Shown: positions 62,970-64,000 of the stretch, piece by piece | Numbering within the stretch: position 1 is the stretch's first letter | Layout: each line of letters begins with the position of its first letter | Source: Azophilus sp965215035 | GTDB taxonomy: Bacteria > Pseudomonadota > Gammaproteobacteria > Pseudomonadales > Azotimanducaceae | Direction: 5' to 3' | Assembly: GCA_965215035.1 (NCBI GenBank) | Contig: OZ244040.1 | Coordinates: 372,001 to 436,000 of the forward strand | Length of the DNA stretch: 64,000 bases | The notes under the pieces: model-generated | What the model saw: the letters and a program-made list of their open reading frames with translations, nothing else | The model's database searches: none | What the model was told of the DNA's origin: nothing | Position numbers and translations under genes: made by a program

Positions 62970-64000
62970 ATGAGATTCGGCGTGTTCTACGAACTGCAAT
63001 TGCCCAAACCCTGGACAGAAGGCGCGGAGCACCGCCTGGTGCGGGAGGCCGTGGAGCAGGTGCAACTGGCCGACCGCCTGGGCATCGACTACGCCTGGGC
63101 GGTGGAGCACCACTTCTTAGATGAGTATTCGCACTGCTCGGCATCGGATGTTTTCCTTTCCGCCCTGGCTGCCAACACCCGGAACATCCGCGTAGGGTTC
63201 GGAATTCGCCAGGTCATCGCCAACTACAATCACCCCGCGCGAACGGCCGAATCCGTTGCCATGCTGGACCTCCTGTCGAATGGCCGGGTGGAGTTCGGCA
63301 TCGGCGAGGGCGCAACGCGCCTGGAGTTGCATGGCTATGGCATCCCGGCCAGGGAAAAGCGGGCCATGTCATTCGAGGCGGCGGAGCAGATCGCCAACAT
63401 GATGGTCATGGACCCCTACCCCGGTTACCAAGGGAAGAGTTTCTCCATGCCCTGCCGCAACGTCCTGCCCAAACCGCTGCAGAAGCCCCACCCGCCAATG
63501 TGGCTGGCCTGCACGAACCGCAACACCATTGAGGTGGCGGCGAGAAACGGGCTGGGGGCGCTGGCCTTCACCTTCGTCGATTCCGAGGAGGCACGCACCT
63601 GGGCAGATACGTACTACTCCATCATCAGGTCGGGCGAGTGCGTGCCGCTCGGGCATCGGGTCAATGCGAACATCGCCGTCGTCGCGGGGTTTTCTCTGCA
63701 TGAGGATGCGCAGGAGGCGTTTCGCCGCGGGGCCGACGGTTTCGCTTTCTTCCGCTATGCCGTCAATGCCCTGGTCGCGAACGACACCAGGCCCGGACGC
63801 ACGACCCTATGGCAGGAGTACGAAGCCCTGCGCGACCGGGACCTGCCCATGATCGCCTCCCCTGGAATCGGCACGCCGGCCCAGTTCTCGGAGCACATCC
63901 GGGAGTTCCAGAGCGCGGGCGTCGACCAGATCATCTTCCTGCAGCAGGGCGGCAGGAACCGGCACGAGCACATCTGTGCGGGCCTGGAGTTGTTCGCCGA
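62970..64000 (+). CDS. Luciferase-like flavin-dependent monooxygenase (partial)
   Basis: The frame starts at the ATG at 62970 and runs open past the window end (343 codons visible). MRFGVFYELQLPKPWTEGAE, LGIDYAWAVEHHFLDEYSH and SNGRVEFGIGEGATRLELHG are typical of LLM-class (bacterial luciferase superfamily) oxidoreductases; EHHF and the GIGEG-type loop contact FMN. Members use reduced FMN and oxygen to oxidise alkanesulfonates, ketones, nitrilotriacetate or other substrates. The substrate cannot be inferred here. A ribosome-binding site AAAAGG lies 9 bp upstream. Confidence 0.9.
   Translation, partial: MRFGVFYELQLPKPWTEGAEHRLVREAVEQVQLADRLGIDYAWAVEHHFLDEYSHCSASDVFLSALAANTRNIRVGFGIRQVIANYNHPARTAESVAMLDLLSNGRVEFGIGEGATRLELHGYGIPAREKRAMSFEAAEQIANMMVMDPYPGYQGKSFSMPCRNVLPKPLQKPHPPMWLACTNRNTIEVAARNGLGALAFTFVDSEEARTWADTYYSIIRSGECVPLGHRVNANIAVVAGFSLHEDAQEAFRRGADGFAFFRYAVNALVANDTRPGRTTLWQEYEALRDRDLPMIASPGIGTPAQFSEHIREFQSAGVDQIIFLQQGGRNRHEHICAGLELFA

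Overview
This window comes from a GC-rich Gram-negative bacterium. The large TonB-dependent receptor with a signal peptide, the lipoprotein sulfatase, the tripartite TRAP transporter, the three-gene proton-translocating transhydrogenase and a carbohydrate locus containing a tryptophan-halogenase-like protein all suggest a gammaproteobacterium, possibly marine or host-associated. That placement is inference; no rRNA or tRNA gene was recognised.

Left part (1-16.4 kb) is a genome-defence island. It opens with two DUF4143-type AAA ATPases and a decayed IS5-family transposase. A tightly overlapping leftward operon follows: PLD-nuclease/helicase, small acidic protein, SMC-like ATPase with a CxC centre, and a 154-aa protein. 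Divergent from it is a rightward operon dndB-dndC-dndD-dndE for DNA phosphorothioation. Next come a 174-aa protein that resembles the tail of its neighbour, a phosphorothioation-associated methyltransferase-like protein, a DUF262/DUF1524 (GmrSD/SspE-like) effector and a frameshifted HEPN gene. Together these look like a complete modification-plus-restriction cassette; dndA is absent here.

Middle-left (16.9-37 kb) is a glycan-use locus: GH97 alpha-glucosidase, tryptophan-halogenase-like flavoprotein, MFS sugar transporter, GH43 beta-xylosidase/arabinofuranosidase, two sulfatases on opposite strands, a secreted serine hydrolase, a sugar-porter MFS, a GH13 amylase/cyclomaltodextrinase and a TonB receptor. 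The likely flow is uptake of oligosaccharides by the receptor, periplasmic cleavage and desulfation, then MFS import.

Middle-right (37-48.6 kb) holds a biotin-dependent carboxylase subunit, an IS21 remnant, a small protein plus retropepsin-like protease pair, a selenocysteine-containing glutathione peroxidase (in-frame UGA plus SECIS hairpin), a three-gene NotI-like type II restriction-modification operon butted against an IS1595 fragment, and a molybdenum hydroxylase (form II CO-dehydrogenase-like) operon with CoxG.

Right part (48.6-64 kb) contains a nitroreductase, a ZIP metal transporter, pntAA-pntAB-pntB, kdgK, a TRAP transporter operon ending in a purN-like gene, an inositol-phosphatase/HisN-like enzyme, a MATE exporter, a MOSC protein and a truncated luciferase-like monooxygenase.

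Several families of short dispersed repeats lie between genes. Family R1 (about 90 bp, 20-bp terminal inverted repeats, 8-bp target duplications) behaves like a MITE. Family R2 (about 147 bp) is nested inside an R1 copy, and degenerate R2 ends flank a perfect 81-bp copy of part of kdgK. Family R3 (93 bp) occurs twice. The window also shows many local tandem duplications at gene edges. No CRISPR array was found.
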